Assembly (NCBI RefSeq): GCF_014253075.1
Contig: NZ_JACLZJ010000015.1
Coordinates: 1-45,294, forward strand
Direction of reading: 5' to 3'
Length of the DNA: 45,294 nt
From: Ochrobactrum sp. CM-21-5
Lineage (GTDB): Bacteria; Pseudomonadota; Alphaproteobacteria; Rhizobiales; Rhizobiaceae
Positions 24,604 through 32,949 of the stretch are shown here, piece by piece. The translations under genes and the position numbers were made by a program. Each line of letters starts with the position of its first letter. Position 1 is the first letter of the stretch. The notes under the pieces were generated by a model. That model saw nothing but the letters and a program-made list of their open reading frames with translations, was not told the origin of the DNA and did not search any database.

Positions 24604-24951
24604 CTAGTTTCCAACCGTGCTAATCAGCTCGTCGACGATTGATGGAGCACCGAAAACAAGACCGATTCCGAGGATCACACCGCCCGCAAGAAACCAAGAC
24701 AGTCTGCCAGCAAATGCGAGGAAACCGAGCGCCATAACAGCGATGATCGCAAACAGACGACCAATTGGGCCGCTAATGAAATCAACGATAGCTTGGAACA
24801 CGGTCTGAACCGGCGCGAAGGCACCATTAACGCCACCTGACTGTGCAAACGCCAAATCCGCCCCGACAATTTGCGCAGCAGCCAGCAAACCAAGGCAGAC
24901 TGCCAGCTTTGAAGCGCTGATATGCCAAACCTTATTCTGTTCGTTGATCAT
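24604..24951 (-). CDS. virB2: T4SS major pilin VirB2
   Basis: A 115-residue pilin precursor. The long signal peptide (about 1-36) ends LAFAQS; the mature part has two hydrophobic helices flanking a short loop (GRLSW), as in VirB2 pilins. It polymerises into the conjugative pilus. AAAGGAGAGAAGG lies just before the ATG, the strongest ribosome site in the operon, fitting a high-copy structural protein. Confidence 0.92.
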   Translation of the reverse strand: MINEQNKVWHISASKLAVCLGLLAAAQIVGADLAFAQSGGVNGAFAPVQTVFQAIVDFISGPIGRLFAIIAVMALGFLAFAGRLSWFLAGGVILGIGLVFGAPSIVDELISTVGN

Positions 24952-24962
24952 CCTTCTCTCCT

Positions 24963-25907
24963 TTAAAAATGCATCACGCCACCAACGAAGGTGCCGGTTT
25001 TCTTGACTGCAATGACCCCGGATTGAGTTTCGCTCGCCATGACCGGCGAGGATCTGCGACCGCTCGCAACGAGCTTCTTTTTCGGCGCTGGGATGGTTAC
25101 GCCAAGCTGGTAATTGACGACCTTTGCGACGTATCCGACGGTTTCCTTGAACGGTGGAACGCCGCCGTACTCATAGATGCGGCCTTCGCCTGCGTTATAG
25201 GCAGCGGCAACAAGCAGGGGGTTTTGGAACTCGTCCAAAAGCACCCGGAGATACTTAACGCCGCCTTCAATATTTGACGCCGGATCACAGACGTCGCGGA
25301 CGCCGAAGCGCTCAGCGGTTCCCGGCATGAGCTGCATCGGCCCGCGTGCGCCTTTGTCTGAATTGCGGGAACGATCGAACTGGCTTTCTGCCCAGGTGAT
25401 GGCGGTAGCAAACAGAGCATCGACTTGATGTCGGCGAGCGGCCTGCTCGACCAGAGTTTTGATTTCCTCTGGTGTTAGCGGGGAGGGGCCGCATTCGGGA
25501 GTGGATACAGCAGCTTGCTTAGTAGAACGCAAATCACCTAAACGGGCAGATTCATCATGAAGTGAGATAGCCGGATTGGTAATATTAGCGAGAGAGCCAG
25601 TGGCTATAATGGTGCTGGAGACATTGCCAATATGGTTATTCGTACTCGTGCCGTTTCCGCTTTTATCTTCCGCAGAAACGATGCCATCAGAACCCACGAC
25701 AAATTCTTTGCTTTCGCTTGTCCAGCGGCGGTTGAATACGGTCAAATCCGAGCGTGATCCGGATGCGTTGTGAGTTGCGGCCTCGGCGTCGCCATCTTGC
25801 GCGAAAGGCGCAATTGCGCCTCTTTCTTCTGCGCAAGTGGCGGCAATCCCGAACGGGATGAACAATGTGGCGCTTAGCAATAGCGCTTTGATTGAAAGCC
25901 TCTCCAT
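24963..25907 (-). CDS. virB1: T4SS lytic transglycosylase VirB1
   Basis: A 314-residue exported protein and first gene of the virB operon. Signal peptide about 1-26. About residues 27-140 are low-complexity and Ser/Asn-rich. The SLT domain (about 145-265) has AITWAESQFDRS (catalytic Glu), GARGPMQLMPGTAERFG and AYNAGEGRIYEYGG. It cuts peptidoglycan so that the channel can assemble. TAAAGGGCTAGA directly abuts the ATG. Confidence 0.92.
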   Translation of the reverse strand: MERLSIKALLLSATLFIPFGIAATCAEERGAIAPFAQDGDAEAATHNASGSRSDLTVFNRRWTSESKEFVVGSDGIVSAEDKSGNGTSTNNHIGNVSSTIIATGSLANITNPAISLHDESARLGDLRSTKQAAVSTPECGPSPLTPEEIKTLVEQAARRHQVDALFATAITWAESQFDRSRNSDKGARGPMQLMPGTAERFGVRDVCDPASNIEGGVKYLRVLLDEFQNPLLVAAAYNAGEGRIYEYGGVPPFKETVGYVAKVVNYQLGVTIPAPKKKLVASGRRSSPVMASETQSGVIAVKKTGTFVGGVMHF

Positions 25908-26082
25908 TCTAGCCCTTTAGCTCCTGTCGCAGACCTCACATGCGCTGTTGAGGTTGCAGCGAAAACCGATTAAGTTCATAATAGCATGATACCGATTTGG
26001 CTAAGTGATACATGCTTTTTCGCAAATCATAAACCCCCTATGAACAGGGAAAACGAATAAGCAAGACGGTAAGGGCTAGAAA
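25908..26082. promoter_or_regulatory. Divergent promoter region of the virB and nuclease-like operons
   Basis: This 175-bp gap separates two outward-facing operons and must hold both promoters. It contains CCGATTTGGCTA (25992-26003), identical to a site at the regulator-2 gene (34227-34238). TGATAC occurs twice as a direct repeat, 19 bp apart (25987, 26006), around it. AGCATG and CATGCT flank the block. On the minus strand TATTAT just beyond the motif is a -10 candidate for virB. A repressor bound here would control transfer and the nuclease-like genes together. Confidence 0.5.
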
Positions 26083-26691
26083 ATGAAGAGAACCATCGCA
26101 ATCGCAATGAGCAGTTGTATGTTGGCAACAGCCGCAATCGCCGCGCCTGCAATCAACAAGGACTACATCAAGTCGCTGGCATCGCCGGGGAAGACAGTGC
26201 TTGTCATTGAGTATTATGACGGCGACGGAAAAGTTACGGCTCGGAAGGGGTTTGCATCCGCCTCGGGCTATAAGGCAACTTCACCGACCGAGTTTCGGGT
26301 TGATGATAAGACCCTTCTGAATCTGTACGGGCTAGAAGCCTGCAAAGGCGAAATGGTCAATCGCAAGGATGATTTTGCTGGTTCTTGCACTGACTACGCC
26401 AAGCAGCAGCTGCAGATCATGTTGCAGTCGCCGAAGGTTCTTTTTTGTCGGGCATTTGTAAGTGAAGAGAGCGCACCCAAACAAAATGTGACGTGCTACG
26501 GCTATTACAATTATCCCGGGAGCCTGGACACGGTTGATATGCTCGAAGAGCAATTGCTCTCTCTTGGCGCGCTCCGCATTGCGAAATCGAAAGACGGGAA
26601 GCTAGATCGTCCCGATCTGGAGAACGCGCAGAAGATTGGAGAAGACGGCTCCTATGGTATGTGGGCCGATCCGCGGGTGAAGGCCCAATGA
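26083..26691 (+). CDS. Exported nuclease-fold protein, catalytic residues lost
   Basis: A 202-residue protein with a signal peptide (about 1-20, AIAAPA). The core resembles the staphylococcal-nuclease fold: TLLNLYGLEACKGE at the position of the R-x-x-x-x-D-x-x-E loop, cysteines at matching places, and a C-terminal GSYGMWADPRV like the G-I/M-W end of the family. The catalytic Arg is Asn, and the Glu is Lys, so nuclease activity is unlikely. First gene of an operon divergent from virB; TAAGGGCTAGA precedes the ATG. The nuclease relationship is inferred from pattern, not a search. Confidence 0.65.
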   Translation: MKRTIAIAMSSCMLATAAIAAPAINKDYIKSLASPGKTVLVIEYYDGDGKVTARKGFASASGYKATSPTEFRVDDKTLLNLYGLEACKGEMVNRKDDFAGSCTDYAKQQLQIMLQSPKVLFCRAFVSEESAPKQNVTCYGYYNYPGSLDTVDMLEEQLLSLGALRIAKSKDGKLDRPDLENAQKIGEDGSYGMWADPRVKAQ

Positions 26692-27227
26692 AGCCAGCCC
26701 TATTATCGCTCTGCATGGTCCTTTTATCGACGACGGCTTTTGCAGCCCCGGAGGGATATTTCGACCTCCAGCCGGGCGTTACTTTGGAAACTGGCGATAC
26801 GTGGGTCTCAGAAGGCCAGCGCTATCGCCTCTATGGTGTTCAGTCATGCCTTCGAGGAACTGCTTTCACTGATACGACCGGAAACAAGAAGGACTGCGGT
26901 GAGGCGTCGCTTGCCGTATTCGCCGCTTATATCAAAGACACCAAACCGGTGTGCGCTCCCGTAGCGCAAACTGCCGATACTTCTTATGTCATTTGCTACG
27001 CCACAATCGGCGGAAATCGCCTCGATTTAGCGACGGTGTTGATTACGAGCGGCTATGCCTTTGCCGCGCTGAAGGCTGACGGGCTTCCCTACTATCCAGC
27101 ATACGCAGTGGCCGAACAGGAAGCTCGTGAGAAGCGGGCAGGCCTCTGGCAATTCGAAGACGTTCAGCATCCTGCCATCCTGTTGAGCAAATCGGCAAAC
27201 GAACGGACGAGGAATGCCCAACAATGA
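26688..27227 (+). CDS. Exported nuclease-fold protein, partly degenerate active site
   Basis: A 179-residue protein with a signal peptide (about 1-20, AFAAPE). The nuclease-like core has QRYRLYGVQSCLRG: the first catalytic Arg is kept but the Asp and Glu are not. EQEAREKRAGLWQFED matches the family's C-terminal helix and G-L-W end. Two cysteine pairs suggest a disulfide-stabilised periplasmic form. ATG 26688 overlaps the previous stop (ATGA), so translation is coupled; an extension to 26661 lies inside the upstream gene. Confidence 0.7.
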   Translation: MKPALLSLCMVLLSTTAFAAPEGYFDLQPGVTLETGDTWVSEGQRYRLYGVQSCLRGTAFTDTTGNKKDCGEASLAVFAAYIKDTKPVCAPVAQTADTSYVICYATIGGNRLDLATVLITSGYAFAALKADGLPYYPAYAVAEQEAREKRAGLWQFEDVQHPAILLSKSANERTRNAQQ

Positions 27228-27913
27228 AATATCTGATCGTAGCAATGTCATTTGCCCTCGCATCGACACCAGCATTCGCAGCTGATGCTATTAAACGCGC
27301 GCCAGCTGCCAGCGTACCGCTTCAGCCTAGCCAGCCGGCACCGCTTCCAATCTTCAAGGGTCGTGTCGCGGTTATTGATGGTCGGACCCTCTGGTTTCCC
27401 ACTTATGCCCAACGAGTTCGGCTCGCGGATATTGACGCGTGCGAATTGCCTCAATGGGCGCTTGATCCGAAATGGACGAACAGGGACGTCACGAAAGCAC
27501 CGCCGCCTGTACCCTGTGGCCCCTTTGCCAAAGCTTGGCTCAAAAGAACGATCGGGGCGTCCGCTGTCTCCTGCGGTGTCGTCGGCTATGATGCTGAAGG
27601 CATGGCACGAGCAAGATGCACATCACGGGGACGCGACCTAGCTCTCGAAATGCTTCGCGTGGGTTGGGCGAGAGTGGATTCACCCTACCTCAGCCACCCT
27701 CAATATCTAGGCTATCAGCGTGCCGCCATGTCGGCGCGATATGGCATGTGGGCGACCTATGTTCTGGATATGAATGAGTGGCGGCGCAAGGCCGTCGACA
27801 AAACGCTCGATCGTCAGCCAATCGCGGATTTCAACCTGCTCGTAGAGCGCAAAAGCGAGATCTCTCCCCCGTTTGCCGACGCGCGCAGAAAACCAAGAAG
27901 GACAGACCGATAG
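27224..27913 (+). CDS. Exported staphylococcal-nuclease-like protein with altered calcium site
   Basis: A 229-residue protein with a signal peptide (about 1-19, AFAADA) and a proline-rich linker. The core reads VAVIDGRTLWF, so the calcium-ligand Asp of the usual I-D-G-D-T is Arg; RVRLADIDACELP keeps the catalytic Arg and Glu, and MARARC may supply the second Arg. The tail after residue 190 is basic (DARRKPRRTDR). ATG overlaps the previous stop (ATGA). It may bind nucleic acid without cutting, or cut by a changed metal dependence. Confidence 0.75.
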   Translation: MKYLIVAMSFALASTPAFAADAIKRAPAASVPLQPSQPAPLPIFKGRVAVIDGRTLWFPTYAQRVRLADIDACELPQWALDPKWTNRDVTKAPPPVPCGPFAKAWLKRTIGASAVSCGVVGYDAEGMARARCTSRGRDLALEMLRVGWARVDSPYLSHPQYLGYQRAAMSARYGMWATYVLDMNEWRRKAVDKTLDRQPIADFNLLVERKSEISPPFADARRKPRRTDR

Positions 27914-28309
27914 TTGGCGGAGATCGCTCATATTGCGCTCAATTTCGCGCGCGATCCCATGGCCTGCTTGTTGCTGGCCATCTTGCTATCGTTTTTGCTT
28001 ATCATCCCGTCGTCGAAAATCTGGTGGGTCCACGGCATAATCGCGGCCCTTTTCCTCACCATATCGCTGTTTTTCCACGAACAACGGCAAATGTCGTTCG
28101 ATGCGTTCTTGATCGGCGTCTTTGCCTATCCAGCGGTATGCCGCGACATACCAAATCAGCTCTTGGTCTATCGAGTTGGAATTTACTGGTTTTCTGCGTT
28201 CACACTTATCGCCCTATGCAGCTACGCGGCCGGAGATCTCATCACACGGTCCCCTTTTCACGCCCGAGACATGTTGCCTACCGGGTTGGTTTCAACCGCT
28301 ACAATATGA
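27914..28309 (+). CDS. Multi-pass membrane protein, unknown function
   Basis: A 131-residue protein starting at TTG directly after the previous stop. It has about four hydrophobic segments (17-32, 40-54, 65-75, 90-107). No family recognised. Its place inside a run of exported proteins divergent from the T4SS suggests an envelope function. Confidence 0.6.
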   Translation: MAEIAHIALNFARDPMACLLLAILLSFLLIIPSSKIWWVHGIIAALFLTISLFFHEQRQMSFDAFLIGVFAYPAVCRDIPNQLLVYRVGIYWFSAFTLIALCSYAAGDLITRSPFHARDMLPTGLVSTATI

Positions 28310-28321
28310 GGATGACCTGAA

Positions 28322-28876
28322 ATGAAGCAGCTTCTGTTTGCACTCGCTGGCCTTGGCACTATCGCCGGGACGCCATCCGCTGCAATTGCGCAAGACACGG
28401 GAGGCACGCCATCTTGGGGTTGCCAGGTTCTTTTGTGCGCAGCATCCTCAAACCCTTCGTGGCATGGCGTCCCTTATTGTGTCCCGCCAATGACCAAACT
28501 GATCAAGGCCATGGCAAAACCGGGTTTCTCATGGCCCATTTGCCACGAGGCAAAGTCTGGCAAACCCGGATATCAGCCTTACGACGATTGTCCATCTGGT
28601 TTCAAGGAAGCCAGCAATATGAGTGATCGCGGCGCAATGCTGTCGAACCGCTGCGAAAAGACAATCAACACCTGCACCAACAAGATCAGGGAACAGAACA
28701 AAGAACTTCAGCAATACAAGGATGTTCAATATCGAGACATTGGCAACTCGGATCGCGGAAATAGTTGTCGAAAGGTCGTCTCCATTGCTCGGCCTATGCG
28801 AAAAGACCCTTACTTTTTTGACATTCCCGATTATCAAGGTCTTAAGGGGCGCTATTGGTTAAACCTGAAACTTTAA
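28322..28876 (+). CDS. Cysteine-rich exported protein, conserved in conjugative elements
   Basis: A 184-residue protein with a signal peptide (about 1-23, AIAQDT). The mature start WGCQVLLCAASSNPSW, then PYCVPPMTKL and FSWPICHEA, forms a four-cysteine pattern that I recall from small exported proteins of conjugative and integrative elements, without a known function. The C-terminal half has CEKTINTCTNKIREQNKEL, a helical region. It probably works in the periplasm during transfer. Confidence 0.68.
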   Translation: MKQLLFALAGLGTIAGTPSAAIAQDTGGTPSWGCQVLLCAASSNPSWHGVPYCVPPMTKLIKAMAKPGFSWPICHEAKSGKPGYQPYDDCPSGFKEASNMSDRGAMLSNRCEKTINTCTNKIREQNKELQQYKDVQYRDIGNSDRGNSCRKVVSIARPMRKDPYFFDIPDYQGLKGRYWLNLKL

Positions 28877-28885
28877 GGAGCTCTA

Positions 28886-29332
28886 ATGAATCAGAACGCA
28901 CTTCTCGCACTGGCTGCTAGTGCCGGCATCGCAGTCGGTGCGGGCGGTACTTGGTTCGCAGTCTCCAACTCTACGAGCAACGCAAAAGCACTGGCTAAGG
29001 CCGACATAGTTGCGGCCATCAACGCCGACCCGACACTTTGTCCCGTTCCAGATGAGCCAGTGTCGAGCGCTAAACTCGATGTACCAACTCAAGCTGAAGC
29101 ACTGATTGCCGTGAGGAAACTGGAAGAGAAAAATCCGCTTTTGTGGGATAGGAGTGAACTTGAAAAGCTTTCCGTCTCACTAGCGAATTGTTGGCCTGTT
29201 GACGGTGCCAACGGCATGGTCGAATGCATTACCAACGTCAAAAAAAATCCGTCAGCGCAAGCTATTGCGAAGACGGTTGGATTTGCCAAGGATCAATCAT
29301 CTGGCGAATGGATTGCGACAGACCGCAAATAA
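28886..29332 (+). CDS. Exported or anchored protein, unknown function
   Basis: A 148-residue protein starting with an Ala/Gly-rich hydrophobic segment (about 6-27) that could be a signal peptide or membrane anchor. The rest is soluble, with three cysteines. AAGGAG lies before the ATG. It is the last gene of the operon, followed by a hairpin at 29334. No family recognised. Confidence 0.65.
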   Translation: MNQNALLALAASAGIAVGAGGTWFAVSNSTSNAKALAKADIVAAINADPTLCPVPDEPVSSAKLDVPTQAEALIAVRKLEEKNPLLWDRSELEKLSVSLANCWPVDGANGMVECITNVKKNPSAQAIAKTVGFAKDQSSGEWIATDRK

Positions 29333-29333
29333 T

Positions 29334-29353
29334 GAAGCCCGCGAGCGGGCTTC
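29334..29353. terminator. Hairpin between converging genes
   Basis: GAAGCCCGC (29334-29342) and GCGGGCTTC (29345-29353) form a perfect nine-bp stem, separated by two bases (the closing pairs must open in RNA). It lies between the last gene of the nuclease-like operon and a converging gene. No long U-run on either strand. Confidence 0.5.
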
Positions 29354-29361
29354 CATCTCAG

Positions 29362-29619
29362 TTAGATATTTTCGACACTCTTCAAAACTGTGGCCACTTC
29401 GTTTTTCGCGAGGGTTAGCCGTCCTGAGATAATTGAGGCTGCGAGATAGACCAGTTTGCCGATTGCGTCATCTACATCTTGCGGCTCATAATCAACGATC
29501 CGGCGCGGGTCATCAGCCAAAGACGATAGTTCCAGCAGTCGTTTCGTCGGGCCAGCGTTACATTCTGGAACGCCGCCGCTTTCGTTGTCCCAACCTATCG
29601 CATTCCCAATTGCATCCAT
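29362..29619 (-). CDS. Small soluble protein, unknown function
   Basis: An 85-residue acidic protein with no cysteine pair, signal or membrane segment. GGAGG five bases before the ATG at 29619 is a near-perfect ribosome site and is the main reason to accept the gene. The C-terminal half is predicted helical. Family not recognised. The 268 bp upstream hold no gene; they include GAAACGAAGCGAAACGCAACG, a run of near-repeats just before the next gene. Confidence 0.6.
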   Translation of the reverse strand: MDAIGNAIGWDNESGGVPECNAGPTKRLLELSSLADDPRRIVDYEPQDVDDAIGKLVYLAASIISGRLTLAKNEVATVLKSVENI

Positions 29620-29887
29620 AATGGCCTCCGAATGTCATTTTCAGAAGATGGGTTAAGCTCATAAGTGCAATTCTCAAAACTGACGCATAGTTGATAGCAG
29701 CAAGAAGCATACTCATTAGAAGATCAGGTACTTCTTACTGTACGATGCTCAGTTTCTTACCTCCATGCACCAATTTCTGACGAAACAGCCATCCCAAAAT
29801 CTAAATGATAAAAACGTTGATTAAGGTATCTTGCACGCTAGGATACGAAACGAAGCGAAACGCAACGAAATTTGAGCCGGTAAGAGA

Positions 29888-31459
29888 TTGATAAAAAACG
29901 GAAAGTTTTTTTTCGTTCCACCGAAAGATGGGAGCGATTTCAAGGAATTGTTCAACCGTATTGCCGCTGAGGGCGCAGGTCGCCCGCTCGGCAGCGACGG
30001 TGCTCGCACCGGCCCCTGGACGCCGGAGCTACTTGCGGAGGCCATAACGCTTGTCGATCCCAAGCGCGTCGGCGTTGATCTACGGACTGTACAGCTCTGG
30101 TTTCAGGAGAATGAGAAAGGCATAAGCACTACCAACATCGGTTTGCTGGCGAGAGTTCTAAGCTGCGGTGACTCGGCTGCCAGAAGTGAATGGATTATGG
30201 AGCTTAGCGCGGCTCAGTCCCGGTTGGTGGCGAAAAGACGCGAGATGAAGAGGGCCGAAAGTGTTGGGCCATCGGACCCAGACCGGGGTGCAGCTCAAAT
30301 AGCAAGATCGGATTCCGTACGCGATGACGATGGCAAGCGATGGAACCTAGCCAGACAGTCTGAGAAGCTTTTCAGCGAAGGTTCTCCCCTGAATCTGTCT
30401 GCTTCTGTTTTTGCCGGAATGTCCGCCCTTGGATTCCTTTCGTTCATCATAGGCATTCACAACGTTAAGTTCACCCGATCCGATGGCGTCATCAAGCAGG
30501 TCGGCTTCCTTTGGGCGGCGAACTGGACATTAGTGTTCATGGTATTCCTCCCGCTCTTCCTGGCCTTTGTTTTTGAACTGGTGAATTCGTGGAAGCACGA
30601 AAAACGGAGGGGGCTTGTCGATGGCGCAATCGAGGACAGCGACAGCGCATGGAAGCGGATTATTGATGCTTCATCCGGTTCATTCTGGGCAGTGTTCCTA
30701 ATATGCTTATTATTTGCGGGTGTTTTCCAGTGGATTGGCGTCTGTTTGATACCTCTCATCAAAGGCGGAGGTAATTACGCGACCGATTGGGGCACAGTCG
30801 CTATAGTCCGGCCTGAAATCGTAACGATACCTGTTGCGATCTTTTTCACGGCGCTCGCCTACCTCTATATGTGCCTATCGTTTTATCTTTTTTTCGCCGG
30901 TCTTATTCTGCTTTATTCTGTGATCAATGACTTTTGGAAAATCCGCAGCGCGGCAAAATCACGGACCCTCTTGGACGCGGGCGATCTAAGCGATACCGGG
31001 TTTTGGGTTATGCTGTGGGTTTTCCGCTGCACACTCTTAGGTATGCTGATCGCTACCGTCATGAAGCTGCAAAGCTCTTATCTGGCGTCAAATGGCCCAA
31101 GCATCGTTGCATGGGTGATTAGCGACCTTTCATGGATCCTATTCGATCGTACAGACGTGCACAGTCGCATTAGCTATCGGATGCCGACACACTTCAGCAG
31201 CCTGCTCATCGCAATATCAACCTGTTTTGTTTTTCTATATGGTGTGATCCGCGCTGGATTGGGAAGTCATTTTAAAGTCGCTCTCTGGAAAATGACCGCA
31301 GTTGTGGCGCTGCTTTTCGCAAGCTATTTGTCTATCGACGCGTTTTCCGGCTTTACGGTCCTGATGTTTGCCGGGCTCCTAATCGCTATTTACTGCTTAT
31401 TTGATCCGGCCTTCGGGCGCGGGCGTGCGAGTGAGGTTAGCAATCAAAGTGTTTCATAG
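29888..31459 (+). CDS. rcgA: RcgA-like membrane protein with N-terminal DNA-binding-like domain
   Basis: A 523-residue protein. Residues about 35-105 (GPWTPELLAEAITLVDP, RTVQLWFQENEKGISTTNIGLLARVL) look like a helix-turn-helix domain. About eight membrane segments follow between residues 168 and 515. Together with the hydrolase gene after it this matches the RcgA/RcgR pair I recall as conjugation regulators on rhizobial plasmids, where RcgA is labelled a putative transporter. Identification is from memory. The TTG start at 29888 has only a weak ribosome site. The layout suggests a membrane-bound regulator that senses a signal. Confidence 0.65.
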   Translation: MIKNGKFFFVPPKDGSDFKELFNRIAAEGAGRPLGSDGARTGPWTPELLAEAITLVDPKRVGVDLRTVQLWFQENEKGISTTNIGLLARVLSCGDSAARSEWIMELSAAQSRLVAKRREMKRAESVGPSDPDRGAAQIARSDSVRDDDGKRWNLARQSEKLFSEGSPLNLSASVFAGMSALGFLSFIIGIHNVKFTRSDGVIKQVGFLWAANWTLVFMVFLPLFLAFVFELVNSWKHEKRRGLVDGAIEDSDSAWKRIIDASSGSFWAVFLICLLFAGVFQWIGVCLIPLIKGGGNYATDWGTVAIVRPEIVTIPVAIFFTALAYLYMCLSFYLFFAGLILLYSVINDFWKIRSAAKSRTLLDAGDLSDTGFWVMLWVFRCTLLGMLIATVMKLQSSYLASNGPSIVAWVISDLSWILFDRTDVHSRISYRMPTHFSSLLIAISTCFVFLYGVIRAGLGSHFKVALWKMTAVVALLFASYLSIDAFSGFTVLMFAGLLIAIYCLFDPAFGRGRASEVSNQSVS

Positions 31460-32474
31460 TTGGCTTGATCAATGGGATGAGAAACGGGCACGACGCGGAG
31501 AAGATGCTAAAAAAGCAACGATCGTCAGTCTTGATGCAGAACGCGCGTTTCCGGGCGCTGCGAATGTTTCCAACATCGAAGAATTCTGCAAGCTCGGGGT
31601 GCAGGCAACTGCCACGCCATCGTACTTCAGAGCGCCACTCGGCGACGACAACGATTTTGAGCGGGTAGGGGACTTCCTCAAATTTCCATCTGATATTTCG
31701 ACAGACATTGAGGAAAATAACCTGGTCTGGTCGAAGATCACCGATAGCGGCTCGCGCGACAAGGCACTGGTAATCTTTCATCATTGGAATGCACGATCCC
31801 GCAACCGACAGATAGCGGGTTATTTGTCCAAAAGGGGCATCACAGTCGTTGAGATTGCTATGCCGTATCATTTTGAAAGGAGCCGTCCGGGGGCCGACTA
31901 CGCTGATTATATGCTAAGCGCAAATCTTGGCCGAACGATCCAGTCACTACGGCAGGTCGTGTGGGATGGACAGAAGCTCATTCGTTGGCTGAAAAGCGAA
32001 GGATATCGAGAAATCTCCGTACTCGGAATGAGCCTCGGTTCATGGGTCGCAGGACTGGTCGCCGCTCATGATACCAACGTTAGGAAAGCCTCGCTGTTTC
32101 TCACAGGCGGCAGTCTGGCCGAAATGGTCTGGACCGGGCGAGCAACGCGAGCCATACGCGAGAGCTTTGAGCCCACGATAGACCTTACTCATCTGCAAAG
32201 GGCTTGGGCACCGCTTGATCTGGGGAACTACGCTTACAGTCTCGCCCGTCCTGATCTGGATATTCAGATTGTCTTGGGAAAGAGAGACAAGGTTGTATTG
32301 CCAGAAGTGTCAATTGCTCTGTTGGAAAGTCTGAATAATGCTGGCGTAAACCCGGATGTTCTGCAATTAAACTGTGGTCACTATTCACTGGCAATTCCGC
32401 CGTACATAATTTTCGCCGGAATTAATCTAAAACGGTTTTTGTCGCAGTCTGGCAAATCAGATCGCCGGACATGA
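31449..32474 (+). CDS. rcgR: RcgR-like alpha/beta hydrolase
   Basis: A protein of about 341 residues from GTG 31449. The nucleophile elbow is ISVLGMSLGSWVAG (Gly-x-Ser-x-Gly). ALVIFHHWNARSRNRQIAGYLSKRG fits the oxyanion-hole strand, and a late DKVVLPE and NCGHYSLAI offer the acid and histidine. It resembles the RcgR family, described as putative quorum-lactone hydrolases tied to conjugation control. It overlaps the end of the rcgA-like gene. The start is uncertain; GTG 31425, GTG 31431 and TTG 31401 are in frame. Confidence 0.68.
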   Translation: MFHSWLDQWDEKRARRGEDAKKATIVSLDAERAFPGAANVSNIEEFCKLGVQATATPSYFRAPLGDDNDFERVGDFLKFPSDISTDIEENNLVWSKITDSGSRDKALVIFHHWNARSRNRQIAGYLSKRGITVVEIAMPYHFERSRPGADYADYMLSANLGRTIQSLRQVVWDGQKLIRWLKSEGYREISVLGMSLGSWVAGLVAAHDTNVRKASLFLTGGSLAEMVWTGRATRAIRESFEPTIDLTHLQRAWAPLDLGNYAYSLARPDLDIQIVLGKRDKVVLPEVSIALLESLNNAGVNPDVLQLNCGHYSLAIPPYIIFAGINLKRFLSQSGKSDRRT

Positions 32475-32659
32475 CCTAACCTTTGTAAATATTCATCATC
32501 AAGGGCAGGGGGCTTGAACCGCCCCGGGTTTACCGGAGACCTTAACTCGTGAGAAGTAGGATCTGTGGAACCTTCGGCGACATCTCTAGCTTACAAACGA
32601 GAATCGCATAATTTACATTATGGAACTAACTCATTGATATTTAACAATAATTTATCAGT

Positions 32660-32833
32660 TCACCATGAGCAATACGACTTCTCAGTTTGATAAACTTGAT
32701 AACCGAGCCATAGAGCTCCGCCTATGGCGATGAGCAGGCCGAGGAAGAAATGTCCTGCAAGGGTGCCCACGATGAATTGTAACAGGAACATTAGCGAGCC
32801 GATAAAGATGGCTGTTTTCAGTGGAGAGTTCAT
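32660..32833 (-). CDS. Two-helix small membrane protein (57 residues)
   Basis: The peptide begins MNSPLKTAIFIGSLMFLLQF and has two hydrophobic helices (about 8-24 and 27-46), then YQTEKSYCSW. GAGGAG lies a few bases before the ATG, which overlaps the stop of the 39-residue gene (ATGA). Last gene of the regulator-2 operon. It is too short for most gene finders. Function unknown. The 185 bp between it and rcgR contain no gene. Confidence 0.6.
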   Translation of the reverse strand: MNSPLKTAIFIGSLMFLLQFIVGTLAGHFFLGLLIAIGGALWLGYQVYQTEKSYCSW

Positions 32834-32949
32834 TTTCCGCTCCTCTTCATCTGAATGATAATGGATGCCGATTTTTCGCTCTGTGGCTTCGCCACGGTCA
32901 GAAAATTGGGTCCGGTTTCTGGGTAGGGATGGTTCCTTTCGTCGCTCAT
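32830..32949 (-). CDS. 39-residue protein, unknown function
   Basis: Starts MSDERNHPYPETGPNFL and ends IIIQMKRSGK. Both ends overlap neighbours in ATGA form (with the 148-residue gene before it and the membrane protein after it), which supports a real, translationally coupled gene. Hydrophilic, basic at the end. No family recognised. Confidence 0.5.
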   Translation of the reverse strand: MSDERNHPYPETGPNFLTVAKPQSEKSASIIIQMKRSGK

